This document shows positions 63,287 to 64,000 of a DNA stretch of 64,000 nt, one piece after another. The stretch comes from Pelagibius sp. (GTDB taxonomy: Bacteria; Pseudomonadota; Alphaproteobacteria; Kiloniellales; Kiloniellaceae), in contig NZ_JANQKD010000127.1 of assembly GCF_028281305.1 (NCBI RefSeq), positions 18,724 to 82,723 on the forward strand. The letters are read 5' to 3'. The notes under the pieces were generated by a model. That model had not been told where the DNA came from. It worked only from the letters and a program-made list of their open reading frames with translations, and made no database searches. Position numbers and translations under genes: made by a program. Numbering within the stretch: the stretch's first letter is position 1; every line of letters starts with the position of its first letter.

Positions 63287-64000
63287 ATGACATCGATTCC
63301 CGATCCCGGGACCCCAACCCAGCCGTTGCCCGACGCCCTGCCGGCTGCTCCTGCGGGCAATGGCGCGCCGCCAAGCCGGCGGCGCTGGCGGCCGACCATC
63401 GCCGCGGTGCTGAGTGTCGGTTTCGGCCTGTTGGTCCTGGTCGCCGTTTCCCTGGTGATGTGGGTTTCGCTCAGCACGGCGGGGAAGAACACCATGTCCC
63501 TGCTGCGCCAGACAGCGGAACTGACGGTCGAGAGTCTGATCGGCGAGATCGGCTTCTATCTGGGCGCTGCGCGCCAGCAATCCGAGTTCCTGGCCGGTGT
63601 CGTTGCCCGCGGCGAGGTCGACGTCGAAGATCGCCAGGCGCTGGGCGACGCCATGATGGGGGCGCTTGCGGCCGCGCCACAGGTCACCGGCATCGGCTAC
63701 TTCTCCGCCGAGGGCTGGTCGCTGAGAGTCGGGCGGGGGGAAGGGGGTGTGATGCGCCTCTACGACGAGGTCGAACCGGATCCCTCCATCCGCGAGATGG
63801 TTTTGAATGCCGCCGAAGACACGGACACGTTTTGGGGCGGCGTGCACTGGGTGCCCTCCCTGGAAGAGCCGCATCTGACGGTGACGACGCCGCTGTTTCG
63901 TGAGGGGCGCTATCTCGGCGTCGTTTCCTCCGTGGTCTCCGTGCAGGTGCTCTCGGACTCCGTTCAGGACTTCGAGATCCAGAGCGGTCTGCACGCCTTC
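63287..64000 (+). CDS. Membrane sensor protein with Cache-like domain (cut by window edge)
   Basis: 238 codons are visible with no stop, so the 3-prime part lies outside. Pro-rich cytoplasmic start (1-35), one membrane helix (about 38-62), then a periplasmic region of at least 175 residues with Cache features: LLRQTAELTVESLIGEIGFYL helix, PQVTGIGYFSAEGWSLRVGR and LTVTTPLFREGRYLGVVSSVVSV. Similar proteins in this group end in adenylate/guanylate-cyclase or kinase domains, but the output domain is not seen. Nine bases after the M48 gene, so in the same operon. Confidence 0.8.
   Translation, partial: MTSIPDPGTPTQPLPDALPAAPAGNGAPPSRRRWRPTIAAVLSVGFGLLVLVAVSLVMWVSLSTAGKNTMSLLRQTAELTVESLIGEIGFYLGAARQQSEFLAGVVARGEVDVEDRQALGDAMMGALAAAPQVTGIGYFSAEGWSLRVGRGEGGVMRLYDEVEPDPSIREMVLNAAEDTDTFWGGVHWVPSLEEPHLTVTTPLFREGRYLGVVSSVVSVQVLSDSVQDFEIQSGLHAF

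Noticed and set aside
61802..63994. 730-codon open frame on the minus strand opposite the M48 protease and the sensor gene
   Set aside because: Antisense to two convincingly coding genes and lacks any recognisable domain.

Overview
The window is a gene-dense, high-G+C (roughly two thirds by eye) stretch of an alphaproteobacterial chromosome, most likely a Rhodospirillales-type, possibly marine organism. Three conserved alphaproteobacterial blocks support this: (i) htpX, an SdhAF4/DUF1674 gene, rsmB, rpe and a heparinase II/III gene (1-9409); (ii) EVE, YciI, gpsA and tsaD divergent from hemC, hemD, a Mic60/mitofilin gene and hemY (16614-24801); (iii) lone tRNA genes, a MocR regulator and AcdR/AcdS. 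No rRNA, CRISPR array, prophage or intact insertion sequence was seen. A marine habit is only inferred, from a DmdA-like (DMSP demethylase family) gene.

Layout. 1-9.4 kb: the rsmB/rpe/heparinase/htpX block, interrupted by a plus-strand islet (orphan secretin-like protein, three-part TRAP transporter, 42-residue membrane peptide) and by an enolase-superfamily gene. 9.4-16.4 kb: a DMT exporter, a PNPOx/GNAT pair divergent from a MocR regulator, a lipoprotein and acetyl-CoA synthetase. 16.6-25.1 kb: the gpsA/tsaD and heme/Mic60/HemY cluster, a very strong hairpin and tRNA-Thr. 25-32.6 kb: metabolic genes (ACC deaminase with its Lrp-type regulator, hemolysin III, DmdA-like protein, DUF1330, TauE, SDR, Bax inhibitor-1). 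32.9-41.1 kb: a YbbA/YbbP-type ABC pair, a TesA-like esterase, a FIST protein, an aldo/keto reductase, ThpR and a nitrilase, followed by a duplicated fragment of thpR.

41.4-48.9 kb is the most unusual segment. Three consecutive paralogous Gly/Asp-rich proteins of 802, 941 and 487 residues are built from an RTX-like repeat interrupted by a GDA-containing insert. They share a C-terminal domain, a 16-base upstream motif and a hairpin after each gene, and no type I secretion gene lies nearby.

49-64 kb: an LMW-phosphatase/fructosamine-kinase/DMT operon, a sirtuin and UDG-family pair, and a SufR-like Fe-S regulator divergent from a Rieske fusion protein across an intergenic region with two inverted operator-like boxes and a promoter. 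Then come a zincin, PhhB, an SDR, a non-canonical histidine phosphatase, DUF423, an orphan small Cys-rich protein, tRNA-Arg, proline iminopeptidase, a nuclease/M48-protease operon and the start of a membrane sensor cut by the window edge.

Two genome-wide features recur: short tandem arrays of 12-15 bp units (2-5 copies) in at least eleven places, in gaps and in coding linkers, and a ~90-100 bp inverted-repeat element with CTTCGAGACG ends in three intergenic copies.
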